Part shown: positions 22,599-22,606 of the stretch, in pieces
Numbering within the stretch: the first letter of the stretch is position 1
How the letters are laid out: each line of letters starts with the position of its first letter
Assembly (NCBI GenBank): GCA_026002045.1
Contig: BOAV01000039.1
Span: 1-22,606, forward strand
Reading direction: 5' to 3'
Origin: Spirochaetia bacterium
Lineage (GTDB): Bacteria > Spirochaetota > Spirochaetia > Treponematales > Breznakiellaceae
Length of the DNA: 22,606 nt
The notes under the pieces: model-generated
Told to the model about the DNA's origin: nothing
The model's input: only the letters and a program-made list of their open reading frames with translations
Database searches by the model: none
Position numbers and translations under genes: made by a program

Positions 22599-22606
22599 AT
22601 GAAACA
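22599..22606 (+). CDS. Possible start of a gene running off the right edge
   Basis: An ATG at 22599 is preceded six bases upstream by GGAG (22589-22592), a normal ribosome site arrangement. Only two codons and two bases are visible, so neither the gene nor its product can be judged. Confidence 0.2.

Overview
The window looks like a chromosome segment of a spirochaete, most likely a Treponema of the termite-gut type. The case rests on gene content and order (rpoD, murG, a CvpA-like gene, holB, then an NtrB/NtrC-type pair that treponeme genomes often label atoS/atoC), on moderate GC content, and on a very large fused CoA-dehydratase-activase protein. The genus is inferred from memory of gene order; no search was run.

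Region 1 (1-8669, minus strand) reads right to left as rpoD, murG, cvpA-like, holB, a cytosolic PAS histidine kinase, a sigma-54 response regulator, and a membrane kinase of the YesM type that is cut by the left edge. Most junctions are overlaps of 4-32 nt or a 9-nt gap, so this is probably one long transcript from a near-consensus promoter ahead of rpoD. The exception is a 163-bp gap between the cytosolic kinase and its regulator, which is filled by a large imperfect hairpin made of CACAGAG-type units.

Region 2 (8764-13824, plus strand) is divergent from rpoD. It holds a flavin-reductase/rubredoxin fusion (Hrb-like) and, 12 nt later, a 1468-residue protein with two BadF/HgdC-type ATPase modules followed by two HgdB-like halves. 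The divergent promoters overlap.

Region 3 (13913-21109, minus strand) reads argC, argJ, argB, argD and then, 37 bp after argD, a three-gene cassette: two tandem paralogous exported beta-sandwich proteins and a radical SAM/SPASM enzyme. The arg genes cover acetylornithine synthesis from acetylglutamate, with ArgJ recycling the acetyl group. The cassette resembles, from memory, the 'rSAM/lipoprotein' system named in Bacteroidetes, but both partner proteins here lack a lipobox and contain no cysteine. It is the best candidate in the window for a poorly described system. A second CACAGAG hairpin separates argC from argJ, and two perfect 3-nt-loop hairpins, one containing the argB stop codon, separate argB from argD. 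An ARG-box-like palindrome and a terminator-like hairpin lie ahead of argC.

Region 4 (21397-22606) is visibly AT-richer. It has one lipoprotein of the hormone-sensitive-lipase type of alpha/beta hydrolase, a 12-bp direct repeat, and possibly the first codons of a plus-strand gene at the right edge. I saw no tRNA, rRNA, CRISPR array or transposase gene.
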